From contig JASGGY010000003.1 of the NCBI GenBank assembly GCA_047602575.1, positions 1,178,001-1,242,000 on the forward strand: DNA of 64,000 bases, given 5' to 3'. Source of the DNA: UBA1366 sp047602575 (GTDB taxonomy: Bacteria; Bacillota; Clostridia; Oscillospirales; Ruminococcaceae). Numbering within the stretch: position 1 is the stretch's first letter; each line of letters opens with the position of its first letter. Below the pieces are notes generated by a model that had not been told where the DNA came from, searched no databases, and was given only the letters and a program-made list of their open reading frames with translations. Positions 1 to 8,701 of this stretch are shown piece after piece. Position numbers and translations under genes: made by a program.

Positions 1-554
1 ACCACATGCAGTCCGGTGACGGTATCAAGCTCCGCAGTCGGTTCGTCGGCAAACACCACCGCGGGCTTGTGTGCAATCGCTCTTGCGATCGCCACCCGCT
101 GCTGCTCTCCGCCGGACATCTCACCGGGGCGGTGGAACATCCGCTTTTCAAGCCCCACAGCCGCCATTACCTCGCGTGTGCGCTTGGCGCGCTGGTCGGC
201 GGGGTAATTCGCAAGCCGCAGCCCGAACTCCACGTTTTCATATGCCGTCATGCTGCTCATCAGCGCCACGGACTGAAACACAAAGGACATATCGTAGCGC
301 CGGATCTCGTCGCGTTTGTTTTCGGGAAGCGCGGTAATATCGCGGTTCTTGAAAAAAACCTTGCCGGAGGTCGGCTTGTCGAGTGCGCCCAAAATGTTGA
401 TGAGTGTGGTCTTGCCGCTGCCGGAGCGTCCGCGCAGGACGGTCAGCTTGCTTTTTTCGACGGTCAGGTCGATGCCTTTGATCGCGGAAACAATGCTGCC
501 GTCGCCGATTTTAAAATCGCGTGACAGCTTGCTGGTGTGCAGGATGGTATCCAT
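1..554 (-). CDS. ABC transporter ATP-binding protein, MacB/LolD type (3' end outside window)
   Basis: The gene starts at an ATG at 554 behind AAGGAG and runs off the left edge with no stop, so about 184 codons are visible. Walker A reads GRSGSGKTT near residue 40, the Q-loop lies in FVFQSVALM, the signature is MSGGEQQRVAIARA, and Walker B is VVFADEPTAELD. These belong to the ATPase family that works with FtsX/MacB-type permeases in export or membrane-protein release. The permease partner is not visible and is probably downstream, outside the window. A near-perfect promoter lies about 250 bases upstream. Confidence 0.9.
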   Translation of the reverse strand, partial: MDTILHTSKLSRDFKIGDGSIVSAIKGIDLTVEKSKLTVLRGRSGSGKTTLINILGALDKPTSGKVFFKNRDITALPENKRDEIRRYDMSFVFQSVALMSSMTAYENVEFGLRLANYPADQRAKRTREVMAAVGLEKRMFHRPGEMSGGEQQRVAIARAIAHKPAVVFADEPTAELDTVTGLHV

Positions 555-804
555 CGCGCATCTCCTTCATGTTTGAAACCGGTTTTTAACAAAAGAAAGC
601 ACTGCACAGCCCGCCGTTTCCGGCGTGTTGTACAAGGGGCTTTGTGCAATTTGCGCATTCGGAACAAGCTGCGGCAATTGTGCAGTTTGCACAGGGCATC
701 CGCGGGGCGGGTGGTGTGCTTGCTGTGTTTTCCGGTCAAAAAAGCGAATTTTCCGCCGGTTTATTTGGCACAAATGTTCAAATGCAGACACTTAGCTAAT
801 GATA

Positions 805-833
805 ATTATATCAATCCGGCGCTTATTTGTCAA
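805..833 (-). promoter_or_regulatory. Sigma-A promoter for the ABC ATPase gene
   Basis: On the minus strand TTGACA (828-833) and TATAAT (805-810) are separated by 17 bases. The perfect palindrome CAAACGTTTG at 841-850 lies just upstream of the -35 box and could bind a regulator. The transcript would have a leader of about 240 bases. Confidence 0.75.
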
Positions 834-850
834 GCAATCTCAAACGTTTG

Positions 851-1168
851 AATTATTTTTTTTTTGTAAATACGCACGAAAACCATACATATTGCACAAA
901 GATTTTCTGCGTTTTTGTAGAGAATGCGTACTGCGCCGATTTGATTGCATTAAGACAACGATTACAAATTAAGTAATCCGTCATTTTGTTCAGATTAATT
1001 CTTATTAATATTTATTAAATTGCTGCTAATACCCATTTTTATCGCGCCCAAACTGGTCATTTTTACCGGATGTGTGCCGAAATTCTCATTCGTTTGTTAA
1101 TTTTCACGACAACCTGAAAAAACGCTGAAAAAACCGGCTTGCGGCAGTTTATTTTATGTCAGCGCGAC
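851..1168. other. AT-rich intergenic stretch without recognised feature
   Basis: This is AT-rich sequence between the ileS terminator and the promoter of the next gene. I see no convincing reading frame, RNA or repeat in it. Confidence 0.6.
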
Positions 1169-1203
1169 AAAAAAACCGCGCGTACGGCTTCCCATACGCG
1201 CGG
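1169..1203 (-). terminator. Intrinsic terminator of ileS
   Basis: CCGCGCGTA at 1176-1184 pairs perfectly with TACGCGCGG at 1195-1203. Read on the minus strand, the hairpin is followed by seven T. It begins seven bases past the ileS stop. Confidence 0.9.
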
Positions 1204-1209
1204 AATCGG

Positions 1210-4200
1210 TCAGATTTTTGCCACGGTGAGCACGGCAGGCTCGCCGTTGAGCTCCCATTCTTTGGTGTATCCGTCGCCCGTTCCGACAGTCATTTCGTCC
1301 GCGAGCACCTCGGCGGCGATTTCCGCATGATGTTGCGCGGCGATCGCGGTGATGGGTTCGCTACCGGAAACGTATGCGCGGATGTGGTCGGTGACTTCAA
1401 AGCCCGCTTCCTTGCGCATGGTTTGCAGCTTGCTCACCAGCTCGCGCACAAAGCCCTCCTCGATGAGCGCCGGTGTCAGCGTGGTGTCAATCGCGACAGT
1501 CACGCCGCGGTCGGTGAGGGTGAAGAAGCCCTCTTTCTGGTGGGTTTCGATGAGGAGGTCGTCCGCGCCCAGCTCCACCGCCGCGTCGGAGAGCGCCACG
1601 GTGACATGACCGGTCGCGTCCAGCTCTGCCTTTGCCGCCGCGCCGTCGAGCTTCTCGAGCGCCGCCTTGACCTCGCCTAAGCGCTTGCCGAATTTCGGTC
1701 CTAAGGTTTTCAGCTGCGGCTTGAAGGTGTACTCCACCAGCTCCGCTGCCGATGCGATGAATTCCACGCGCTTGAGATTCAGTTCATCTCGGATGATGGC
1801 GGTGTAGAATTCCTCCAGCGCGTTTTCCGCCTGCACATACATTGCGGAAAGCGGCTGACGGTTCTTGCGGTTTGCGCCGTTGCGCGCCGCGCGTCCGAGA
1901 ACGACGATGCGCAGAACGGCTTCCATATCCCGCTCAAGCTGCTTGTCAATTTGCTTTTCGTCCGCCGTAGGGAACGCACAGAGATGGATGCTTTCGGGTG
2001 CGGTTTTGTCCACATTGCGCACAAGGTTCTGATAAATATCCTCGGTCATAAACGGTATCATCGGCGCAGCGCATTTCGCAAGCGTCACAAGCGCCGTGTA
2101 GAGCGTCAGGTAGGCATTGATTTTATCCTGCGGCAAGCCGGTTACCCAGAAACGCTCGCGGCCGCGGCGGACATACCAGTTGCTCAGCTCGTCGGTGAAA
2201 TCCTGCAATTCCCGCGCCGCTTCGGGGATGCGGTAATTGCCAAGATGGTCGTCAACGGCTTTGATCATGCTGTTGAGCTTCGACAACAGCCACTTGTCCA
2301 TAACGGGCAGCGTATCAAATTCCAGCGTGTGGGCGGTGGGGTCGAACCGGTCGATTTCCGCGTAAAGCACATAGAACGCGTAGGTGTTCCACAGCGTTCC
2401 CATGAACTTGCGCTGCCCCTCGGTGACGGCTTTCCCGTGGAATTTATTCGGCAGCCACGGTGCGGAGTTGGTGTAAAAATACCAGCGGATGGCATCCGCG
2501 CCGTAGGTCTTGAGCGCGTCGAACGGGTCAACGGCATTGCCCTTTGATTTGGACATTTTCTGTCCGTTTTCATCCTGCACATGACCGAGAACAATGCAGT
2601 TTTTAAACGGCGCTTTGTCGAAAATCAGCGTCGAAATCGCCAGCAGATTATAAAACCAGCCTCTTGTCTGGTCAACAGCTTCCGAGATAAAATCAGCGGG
2701 GAACTGCGCTTCAAACAACGCTTGATTTTCAAACGGATAATGGTGCTGTGCAAACGGCATGGATCCGGAATCAAACCAACAGTCGATCACTTCCGGCACA
2801 CGCTTCATTTCACCGCCGCATTTGTCGCAACGAATTGTCACGTTATCAATAAAGGGTCTGTGCAGCTCGATTTCATCGGGGCAATTTGAAGACATGGCTT
2901 TTAACTCTTCAATGCTGCCGATGGAATGGCGGTGTCCGCATCCGCACTCCCATATATTTAAAGGAGTTCCCCAATATCGTGTGCGGCTGATTGCCCAGTC
3001 CTGCACATTCTCAAGCCAGTCGCCGAAGCGTCCCTTTCCAATGCTTTCGGGAATCCAGTTGATGGTGTTGTTGTTGGCAATCAGACGATCCTTTACGGCA
3101 GTGGTCTTGATGAACCATGAATCGCGAGCATAATAAATCAGTGCCGTGTCACAGCGCCAGCAGAACGGATAACTATGCTCAAACGCAGGTGCGGAGAACA
3201 GCAGTCCGCGTGTGTCGAGATTCTTCAGAACCTCCTTATCGGCATCCTTGCAGAACACACCCGCCCAGAGGGTTTCTTTGGTCATTTCGCCCTTTGAATC
3301 GACGAGCTGCACAAAGGGCAGGTCATATTTTCTGCCGACATTTGCGTCATCCTCGCCAAAAGCAGGGGCGATGTGAACAACGCCCGTGCCGTCGGTGAGC
3401 GTTACATAATTGTCGCAGGTCACAAACCATGCTTTTTTGTCGGGCTTGACAAAATCAAACAGCGGTTCGTATTCCTTATATTCCAGCTCCTTGCCCTGAT
3501 AATGTGCAAGTGTTTCAAATTCCTCGGTGATTACCGTCGGCGCAAGGAATTCCGCGAGGTAATAAACCGCGCCGCTTGCCGTTTTGATCTTTACATACGT
3601 TTCATTCGGATTCACACACAGCGCCACGTTTGACGGAAGCGTCCACGGCGTGGTCGTCCACGCAAGAATATAGGCGTCCTCGTCCTTGACTTTAAATTTC
3701 GCAATCGCCGAACGCTCTTTCACATCCTTATAGCCCTGCGCGACTTCGTGCGACGAGAGCGGTGTTCCGCAGCGCGGGCAATAGGGCACGATTTTAAAGC
3801 CCTTATAGAGCAGCCCTTTTTCGTAGATTTGCTTTAGCGCCCACCATTCAGACTCCATAAAGTGATTGTCATAGGTCACATACGGATTGTCCATATCCGC
3901 CCAGAAACCCACGGTGCGGGAAAAGTCCTCCCACATCCCCTTGTACTTCCATACACTTTCCTTGCACATCCGGTTGAACGGCTCGATGCCGTATTCCTCA
4001 ATCTGTTCTTTGCCGTCAAGCCCGAGCAGCTTCTCCACCTCAAGCTCCACCGGAAGTCCATGGGTATCCCAGCCCGCCTTGCGCGGAACCATATTCCCTT
4101 TCATCGTCCGATACCGCGGAATCATGTCCTTGATGACGCGCGTCAAAACGTGACCGATGTGCGGCTTTCCGTTCGCCGTCGGCGGTCCGTCATAGAAAAT

Positions 4201-4323
4201 GTAAGGCGCCGCTTCCGCACGCTCCGCAATGCTTTTCTCAAAGATTTTGTTCTCTTTCCAGAACTGCTCCACCGCGCCCTCGCGCTCCACAAAATTCAAA
4301 TTCGTCGGCACTTTTTTATACAT
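1210..4323 (-). CDS. ileS: Isoleucyl-tRNA synthetase
   Basis: A 1037-residue class I synthetase that charges tRNA-Ile in the cytoplasm. The HIGH motif is GKPHIGHVLTR, the KMSKS loop is GQKMSKSKGN, and the editing domain and CWFDSGS segment are present. The length and the sequence after HIGH fit the longer, eukaryote-like IleRS type found in many Clostridia; in other bacteria that type is linked to lower mupirocin sensitivity. I chose the ATG at 4323 because it has AAAGGA upstream and starts the conserved N terminus (MYKKVPTNLNF). The open frame continues upstream to 4563, but that part is leader sequence with a palindromic repeat. Expression is probably controlled by the T-box upstream. Confidence 0.97.
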   Translation of the reverse strand: MYKKVPTNLNFVEREGAVEQFWKENKIFEKSIAERAEAAPYIFYDGPPTANGKPHIGHVLTRVIKDMIPRYRTMKGNMVPRKAGWDTHGLPVELEVEKLLGLDGKEQIEEYGIEPFNRMCKESVWKYKGMWEDFSRTVGFWADMDNPYVTYDNHFMESEWWALKQIYEKGLLYKGFKIVPYCPRCGTPLSSHEVAQGYKDVKERSAIAKFKVKDEDAYILAWTTTPWTLPSNVALCVNPNETYVKIKTASGAVYYLAEFLAPTVITEEFETLAHYQGKELEYKEYEPLFDFVKPDKKAWFVTCDNYVTLTDGTGVVHIAPAFGEDDANVGRKYDLPFVQLVDSKGEMTKETLWAGVFCKDADKEVLKNLDTRGLLFSAPAFEHSYPFCWRCDTALIYYARDSWFIKTTAVKDRLIANNNTINWIPESIGKGRFGDWLENVQDWAISRTRYWGTPLNIWECGCGHRHSIGSIEELKAMSSNCPDEIELHRPFIDNVTIRCDKCGGEMKRVPEVIDCWFDSGSMPFAQHHYPFENQALFEAQFPADFISEAVDQTRGWFYNLLAISTLIFDKAPFKNCIVLGHVQDENGQKMSKSKGNAVDPFDALKTYGADAIRWYFYTNSAPWLPNKFHGKAVTEGQRKFMGTLWNTYAFYVLYAEIDRFDPTAHTLEFDTLPVMDKWLLSKLNSMIKAVDDHLGNYRIPEAARELQDFTDELSNWYVRRGRERFWVTGLPQDKINAYLTLYTALVTLAKCAAPMIPFMTEDIYQNLVRNVDKTAPESIHLCAFPTADEKQIDKQLERDMEAVLRIVVLGRAARNGANRKNRQPLSAMYVQAENALEEFYTAIIRDELNLKRVEFIASAAELVEYTFKPQLKTLGPKFGKRLGEVKAALEKLDGAAAKAELDATGHVTVALSDAAVELGADDLLIETHQKEGFFTLTDRGVTVAIDTTLTPALIEEGFVRELVSKLQTMRKEAGFEVTDHIRAYVSGSEPITAIAAQHHAEIAAEVLADEMTVGTGDGYTKEWELNGEPAVLTVAKI

Positions 4324-4358
4324 TTTATCATATCCTTTCTTTTCTATGCAAACTATAT

Positions 4359-4441
4359 GGGGGCGCTGCCCCCATACCCCCGCCAATGGGGCGTTGCCCC
4401 CTTGACCCCCACCAAAGGGTGCTAGCACCCTTTGGAAACCC
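4359..4441. repeat. Palindromic repeat, hairpin core only, in the ileS leader
   Basis: Three GC-rich inverted repeats follow one another: GGGGGCGCTGCCCCC (4359-4373), a GGGGC/GCCCC unit, and a perfect 24-base palindrome at 4412-4435 of the form CCAAAGGGTGC/GCACCCTTTGG. GGAAACCCGTT follows. The same core recurs at 33985-34070 and 42274-42468. It lies between the T-box terminator and the ileS start codon, so it is part of the ileS mRNA. Confidence 0.8.
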
Positions 4442-4594
4442 GTTTCGCGGGTGTGATTGAGCGTTCTCGCATTGTTTGATATGCGGTAGGAATTTGTTGC
4501 CTTACTATGATTGTCGTTATGAGTGTGCTTACTATTTGCGCAGAATATGCTCCGCCAAACCACCTATCTCCGAAACCCTTATCCCTAAAACCCC

Positions 4595-4866
4595 AAAAAA
4601 ACGCCCGCCCCATAACAGGGCGGACGCATTCATACCGAAAGCAACCGCAGCCACCTATTACAGCGTACGATTGTTTGAAAAAAACAATTTGATACGCGCT
4701 CCCGGTAACGGGGGAAACCGTCGGGGTCTAGTCGGGAAACGCCGTTTCCTTTTCTCCCCGCGCTCGGAAGTGATCTTCGACGCGTGCCTACTCGCAGCGG
4801 GCTTCCACGCTCCCCGCTTCGCTGTGCCTTTTGTGCGCGTGCTACTGTCTTCCTCAACGCTTTATA
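4595..4866 (-). ncRNA. T-box riboswitch, isoleucine specifier, upstream of ileS
   Basis: Read on the minus strand, Stem I begins near 4866 with a GAGGAAGACAGTAGC segment. The specifier loop carries ATC (Ile) at 4772-4774, followed by ACTTCCGAGC. A T-box-like AGGTGGCTGCGG lies near 4650. The region ends in an intrinsic terminator: CGTCCGCCC pairs with GGGCGGGCG across 4602-4626, followed by seven T. The expected mechanism is antitermination when uncharged tRNA-Ile binds. The UGGN bulge reads UGGC, but the A73 discriminator of tRNA-Ile would favour UGGU, so the match is imperfect there. Confidence 0.75.
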
Positions 4867-4891
4867 AAAATATTCAAGCCTAAGTAAAGCA

Positions 4892-4920
4892 AGTATACCA
4901 CACCGTTTCAGAATTGTCAA
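4892..4920 (-). promoter_or_regulatory. Sigma-A promoter of the ileS T-box transcript
   Basis: TTGACA (4915-4920) and TATACT (4892-4897) on the minus strand are 17 bases apart. This places the start of transcription just before T-box Stem I. Confidence 0.8.
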
Positions 4921-4979
4921 CACGAAAAAACCAGATTTTCGCGAAATTTAAAGCGGCGGATTTGTTCATTTTATCGTTC

Positions 4980-5008
4980 TTGACAAGTCGGGGGTTTTGG
5001 TGTAAACT
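4980..5008 (+). promoter_or_regulatory. Sigma-A promoter of guaB
   Basis: TTGACA (4980-4985) and TAAACT (5003-5008) are 17 bases apart, about 50 bases before the guaB start codon. It diverges from the ileS promoter. Confidence 0.7.
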
Positions 5009-5059
5009 TATATGATAATAATTTATAAGTCTTTCGGAACGTAAACGGGGAGGAATTTT

Positions 5060-6535
5060 ATGCTTGATACCAACATCAACAGCAAATTCGCAAAGGAAGG
5101 GCTGACGTTTGACGACGTGCTGCTTGTTCCCGGGGAATCGAACGTAACGCCGGACAAAATCAACCTTGCGACGCGCTTGGCGGGAAGCATCCTGCTCAAC
5201 ACGCCCGTTATCACCTCCGCCATGGATACCGTCACCGAGGCGCGCATGGCGATTGCCATTGCCCGCGAGGGCGGCATCGGCGTGATTCACAAAAATATGT
5301 CCATCGAGCAGCAGGTTGACGAGGTGGACAAGGTCAAGCGTTCGGAGAACGGTGTCATTGTCAATCCGTTTTCGCTGACCGCCGACCGCATGGTTTACGA
5401 AGCAAACGAGCTGATGGCAAAGTATAAAATCTCCGGCGTGCCGATTGTCGAGGGCAACGGAAAGCTTGTCGGCATTCTCACCAACCGCGACCTGCGCTTT
5501 ATCACCGATTTCAACATCCGTATTTCGGAAGTCATGACCAAGGACAACCTTGTGACCGCCCCCGTGGGAACGGATCTCGTCGGCGCACAGGAAATCCTGC
5601 GCAAGCATAAAATCGAGAAGCTCCCCATCGTGGACGACGCGGGGATGCTGAAAGGGCTTATCACCATCAAGGACATTGAAAAAGCCGTGCAGTACCCGAA
5701 TTCCGCGCGCGACAAGAACGGTCGTCTGCTCTGCGGTGCGGCAATCGGCGTGGCAAAGAATATGCTCGAACGCGCGGGCGCGCTCATTGACGCGCAGGTG
5801 GACGTGCTGGTGCTTGACTCCGCCCACGGTCACAACAGCAACATCATCAACGCCGTGCGCGAGGTGAAAAAGCACTTCCCCAACACCCCCGTCATTGCCG
5901 GCAACATCGCCACGGCAGAAGCCGCCGAAGCGCTGATTGCGGCGGGCGCGGACTGCCTGAAGGTCGGCATCGGACCCGGCTCGATCTGCACCACGCGTGT
6001 GGTTGCGGGCATCGGCGTTCCGCAGATTACGGCGGTTTACGACGTATCCTGCGTGGCGGCGAAGCACAACATCCCCGTGATTGCCGACGGCGGAATCAAA
6101 TATTCCGGCGACATCGTCAAGGCGCTTGCCGCCGGTGCGAATGTTGTCATGCTCGGCTCGCTGCTTGCCGGCTGCGAGGAAGCCCCCGGCGCGATGGAAA
6201 TCTATCAGGGACGTTCTTTTAAGGTATACCGCGGCATGGGCAGCATCGGCGCGATGGAAAAAGGCTCAAAGGACCGCTACTTCCAGGAGGACAGCCGCAA
6301 GCTTGTTCCGGAGGGCGTAGAGGGACGCGTGCCTTATAAGGGTGCGCTGTCCGAAACCGTATTCCAGCTTTGCGGCGGCATCCGTTCGGGCATGGGCTAC
6401 TGCGGCTGTCCGGACATTCCGGCGCTGCACGAAAAGGCAAAGTTCATCCGCATCACCGGCGCGGGCTTAAAGGAATCCCACCCGCATGATATTTATATCA
6501 CAAAAGAAGCACCGAACTACAGCGTTCAGATTTAG
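5060..6535 (+). CDS. guaB: Inosine-5'-monophosphate dehydrogenase
   Basis: This 491-residue enzyme oxidises IMP to XMP with NAD in guanine nucleotide synthesis. The TIM-barrel core is interrupted by two CBS domains at about residues 95-210. The catalytic loop GPGSICTTR carries Cys310, and the flap contains the MGSIGAM and EGVEGRVPYKG segments. The length is typical. The ATG at 5060 follows GGGGAGGAATTTT. The gene has its own promoter and terminator, so it is probably monocistronic. Confidence 0.98.
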   Translation: MLDTNINSKFAKEGLTFDDVLLVPGESNVTPDKINLATRLAGSILLNTPVITSAMDTVTEARMAIAIAREGGIGVIHKNMSIEQQVDEVDKVKRSENGVIVNPFSLTADRMVYEANELMAKYKISGVPIVEGNGKLVGILTNRDLRFITDFNIRISEVMTKDNLVTAPVGTDLVGAQEILRKHKIEKLPIVDDAGMLKGLITIKDIEKAVQYPNSARDKNGRLLCGAAIGVAKNMLERAGALIDAQVDVLVLDSAHGHNSNIINAVREVKKHFPNTPVIAGNIATAEAAEALIAAGADCLKVGIGPGSICTTRVVAGIGVPQITAVYDVSCVAAKHNIPVIADGGIKYSGDIVKALAAGANVVMLGSLLAGCEEAPGAMEIYQGRSFKVYRGMGSIGAMEKGSKDRYFQEDSRKLVPEGVEGRVPYKGALSETVFQLCGGIRSGMGYCGCPDIPALHEKAKFIRITGAGLKESHPHDIYITKEAPNYSVQI

Positions 6536-6575
6536 ATGTTAAAAGTCAGAGCTTGAACGGGAAGATTTTCCGGAT

Positions 6576-6608
6576 AACAGGAGTATGCGTCATGCTGCTC
6601 CTGTTTTT
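6576..6608 (+). terminator. Intrinsic terminator of guaB
   Basis: AACAGGAG (6576-6583) pairs with CTCCTGTT (6598-6605) and a T run follows. Confidence 0.85.
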
Positions 6609-6692
6609 GTTTCAAGAACCACAACTACCGCAGTTTCGGTCAAGAAAAAGCATTCGGTTTCTGGTATCATAAGTTACAGGAGGTGAGATGAC

Positions 6693-7607
6693 ATGGATCA
6701 CGCGCAAATGCAGGCAGCGGTGTGTAAGATGCGCACTTACATCACCGCGCACCTGCAAGAGTCGATCACGGCGGGCGATCTCGCGAAAGCGTGCGGTTAT
6801 TCGCAATTTCATGCCGCGCGGCTGTTCAAGGAAGTCACCGGCATATCTCCATTTGAATACATCCGACGCGAGCGGCTGCTTCAATCTGCGCTTGTGCTGC
6901 GCGGCGGAAGCCCCAGGGTTCTGGACGTTGCGCTCGACTATGTGTTCGACAGCCACGAGGGCTTCACGCGAGCGTTTTCAAACGCGTTTGGAATTACGCC
7001 GAAAAAATACGCAGCGTTTCCGAGGCCGCAGGGCTGGGTGATTCCGTTTTATTATCTCAACCGCCAAAAAATGAATACGGAGGAATCGGATATGAAAGAA
7101 AAAACAGCGGTTATTTTCACACAGATTGTGGAGCGTCCGGCACGCAAGCTCATTCTGTTTCTCAGCAAGCAGGCGGACGAATACCATGCCTACTGCGAGG
7201 AAGTCGGTTGCGGTACGCCCGACGCGCCCGCACCTTGGGACATTCTCTGCGGCATCAAAGAAGCGCTCTACGAGCCGGTGGGCTTATGGCTTCCCGACAA
7301 CCTGCGTCCCGCGGGAACGGGAATTTATGCCCACGGTGTGGAAGTCGCGGCGGATTACGCCGGTGAAATTCCTGCTGGCTTTGACGTGATAGAGCTTGCG
7401 CCCTGTAAATACCTTGTATTTCAGGGTGAACCGTATGATGATGAGCAGTATTACAAAGAAGTAGGGCTTTGCATGGAACACATCAATGCGTTCAATCCTG
7501 CCGTTTACGGGTATGCCTATGACGATAAAATCGCGCCGAAGATGCAGCTCGCCCCAATGGGCTGGCGCGGCTACATCGAGCTGCGCCCGGTTGTGAGCAT
7601 CACTTAA
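6693..7607 (+). CDS. AraC-family transcriptional regulator with C-terminal effector-binding domain
   Basis: This 304-residue protein carries two AraC helix-turn-helix motifs at about residues 10-105 (DLAKACGYSQFHAARLFKEV and the second half ending in AFGITPKKY). The C-terminal part from about residue 130 resembles GyrI-like effector-binding domains that sense small amphipathic molecules. The ATG at 6693 follows AGGAGGTGAG. No target genes can be named from the context. The next gene has its own promoter, so this one probably stands alone. Confidence 0.85.
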   Translation: MDHAQMQAAVCKMRTYITAHLQESITAGDLAKACGYSQFHAARLFKEVTGISPFEYIRRERLLQSALVLRGGSPRVLDVALDYVFDSHEGFTRAFSNAFGITPKKYAAFPRPQGWVIPFYYLNRQKMNTEESDMKEKTAVIFTQIVERPARKLILFLSKQADEYHAYCEEVGCGTPDAPAPWDILCGIKEALYEPVGLWLPDNLRPAGTGIYAHGVEVAADYAGEIPAGFDVIELAPCKYLVFQGEPYDDEQYYKEVGLCMEHINAFNPAVYGYAYDDKIAPKMQLAPMGWRGYIELRPVVSIT

Positions 7608-7627
7608 CAACAACGCTCATAGCTTTA

Positions 7628-7695
7628 TCAGAGCGCGTTGCCCGTACTGCCGCGCACGGCAGCTACGCACTCTTTAGAAACCTGTTGTTATGTGT
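7628..7695. repeat. Diverged partial copy of the palindromic mobile repeat
   Basis: This stretch aligns with the reverse complement of the repeat at 35566-35734. It shares CAGAG-GCG-TGCCCG, a CTGCCGCGCACGGCAG hairpin, GCTACG, CTTT-GAAACC and TGTTGTTATG. The outer ends are degraded. Confidence 0.6.
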
Positions 7696-7724
7696 TTTAT
7701 TGCTTTGTTCACCCATGAAATTTG

Positions 7725-7759
7725 TGAAGGGTATGCTGTGTGCGTGCCCTTCATTTTTT
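7725..7759 (+). terminator. Intrinsic terminator downstream of the AraC-type gene
   Basis: TGAAGGG (7725-7731) pairs with CCCTTCA (7747-7753), followed by six T. The diverged repeat lies between it and the gene it serves. Confidence 0.75.
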
Positions 7760-7884
7760 GTTCCCGTGCAGCTCGATGCGCTATACACATGAAAATTTTG
7801 TCGAAAATTTCATAAGATTTCACAAAAACGCGTAAATGCTTTTGTGCGAAGCGATAAATTTTGTTCACATACAACGCGGAACAC

Positions 7885-7934
7885 TATACAAAATCATGAC
7901 AAAGCGGTATAATCATGTTCAGACAGTCTGTCTG
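7885..7934 (+). promoter_or_regulatory. Probable promoter with inverted repeat at the start point
   Basis: TATAAT at 7908-7913 has a weak -35 (TATACA, 7885-7890) 17 bases upstream. A perfect 7-1-7 inverted repeat, CAGACAG-T-CTGTCTG, covers 7920-7934, right where transcription should start, and may be an operator. The next gene starts at 7984. Confidence 0.45.
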
Positions 7935-7983
7935 CGGTGCCGCGAACAGACTTCCAAATTCCGGTATTCCACAGGAGAATCGT

Positions 7984-8553
7984 ATGAACACGCAGCCGAG
8001 ATATATTTATGTTGTTTTAACCCAGACCGGTACAGTGCCTGCACGGATGATTAAATGGGTCACCAAAGCACCCTATAATCATGCGTCGGTTACGTGCGAC
8101 ATTGAACTGAGAAATATTTACAGTTTTTGCAGAATCAGCAAGGCGCGTCCGCTCCCTGCCGGCTTTGTCAACGAAAATGACCTGGGCGTTTTTGATATGT
8201 TCAACACCGTTCCGTGCGAGATTTACGCCTTTGAAGCAAGCGACGAGCAGTACGAAAACTACGAGGCGCTGATCACACATTTCAAACGCAAGAACAAATA
8301 CTACGGCTACAATGTTTTGGGTCTGTTTGCGCTCGCGTTCGGGATTCCGATTCAGCGAAAAAAGCGTTTTATCTGCTCCCAGTTTGTCGCACATGTGTTA
8401 AGCGAATGCAAGCTTGCCGCGTTTGAAAAGAAATTAGCGCTTGTCAAGCCGGACGATTTCCGTTATCTCGAAAACGCACGGTTGGTTTACAAGGGCGATA
8501 TGAAAAAATTTACATACGACGACGTTTTTCTGCCCCAACCACAGACGGTTTGA
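7984..8553 (+). CDS. YiiX/YebB-like permuted NlpC/P60-superfamily hydrolase
   Basis: A 189-residue protein without a signal peptide. The order of likely catalytic residues is permuted: a His in KAPYNHASV near residue 32 comes before the Cys in RFICSQFVAHVL near residue 133. That order is known from the YiiX/YaeF group of papain-fold hydrolases, whose substrates are mostly unknown. I chose the ATG at 7984, which has CAGGAG upstream, over earlier in-frame starts. A terminator follows, so the gene is probably a single transcription unit. Confidence 0.75.
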   Translation: MNTQPRYIYVVLTQTGTVPARMIKWVTKAPYNHASVTCDIELRNIYSFCRISKARPLPAGFVNENDLGVFDMFNTVPCEIYAFEASDEQYENYEALITHFKRKNKYYGYNVLGLFALAFGIPIQRKKRFICSQFVAHVLSECKLAAFEKKLALVKPDDFRYLENARLVYKGDMKKFTYDDVFLPQPQTV

Positions 8554-8580
8554 GCCGTGTAAGCTTCTTTAAACAGAACA

Positions 8581-8614
8581 AAACAGGTTCGCAGCAGTGC
8601 GCGCCTGTTTTTTT
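8581..8614 (+). terminator. Intrinsic terminator upstream of birA
   Basis: AAACAGG (8581-8587) pairs with CCTGTTT (8604-8610), with a smaller CGCA/TGCG stem inside, and a T run follows. Confidence 0.85.
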
Positions 8615-8620
8615 GAGCAC

Positions 8621-8675
8621 AATGTCAACTTGTATCAAATTAATAGTTGACATTGGTGCGTTATTCTGTTATACT
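8621..8675 (+). promoter_or_regulatory. BirA-type operator overlapping a sigma-A promoter
   Basis: AATGTCAACT (8621-8630) and AGTTGACATT (8645-8654) form a perfect 10-base inverted repeat with a 14-base spacer, the geometry of known biotin repressor boxes. The right arm contains the -35 box TTGACA (8647-8652), 17 bases from TATACT (8670-8675). Biotinyl-AMP-bound BirA should therefore block transcription of its own operon. Confidence 0.8.
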
Positions 8676-8701
8676 AAGTTCAAACCACCATGGGAGGGCA
8701 T

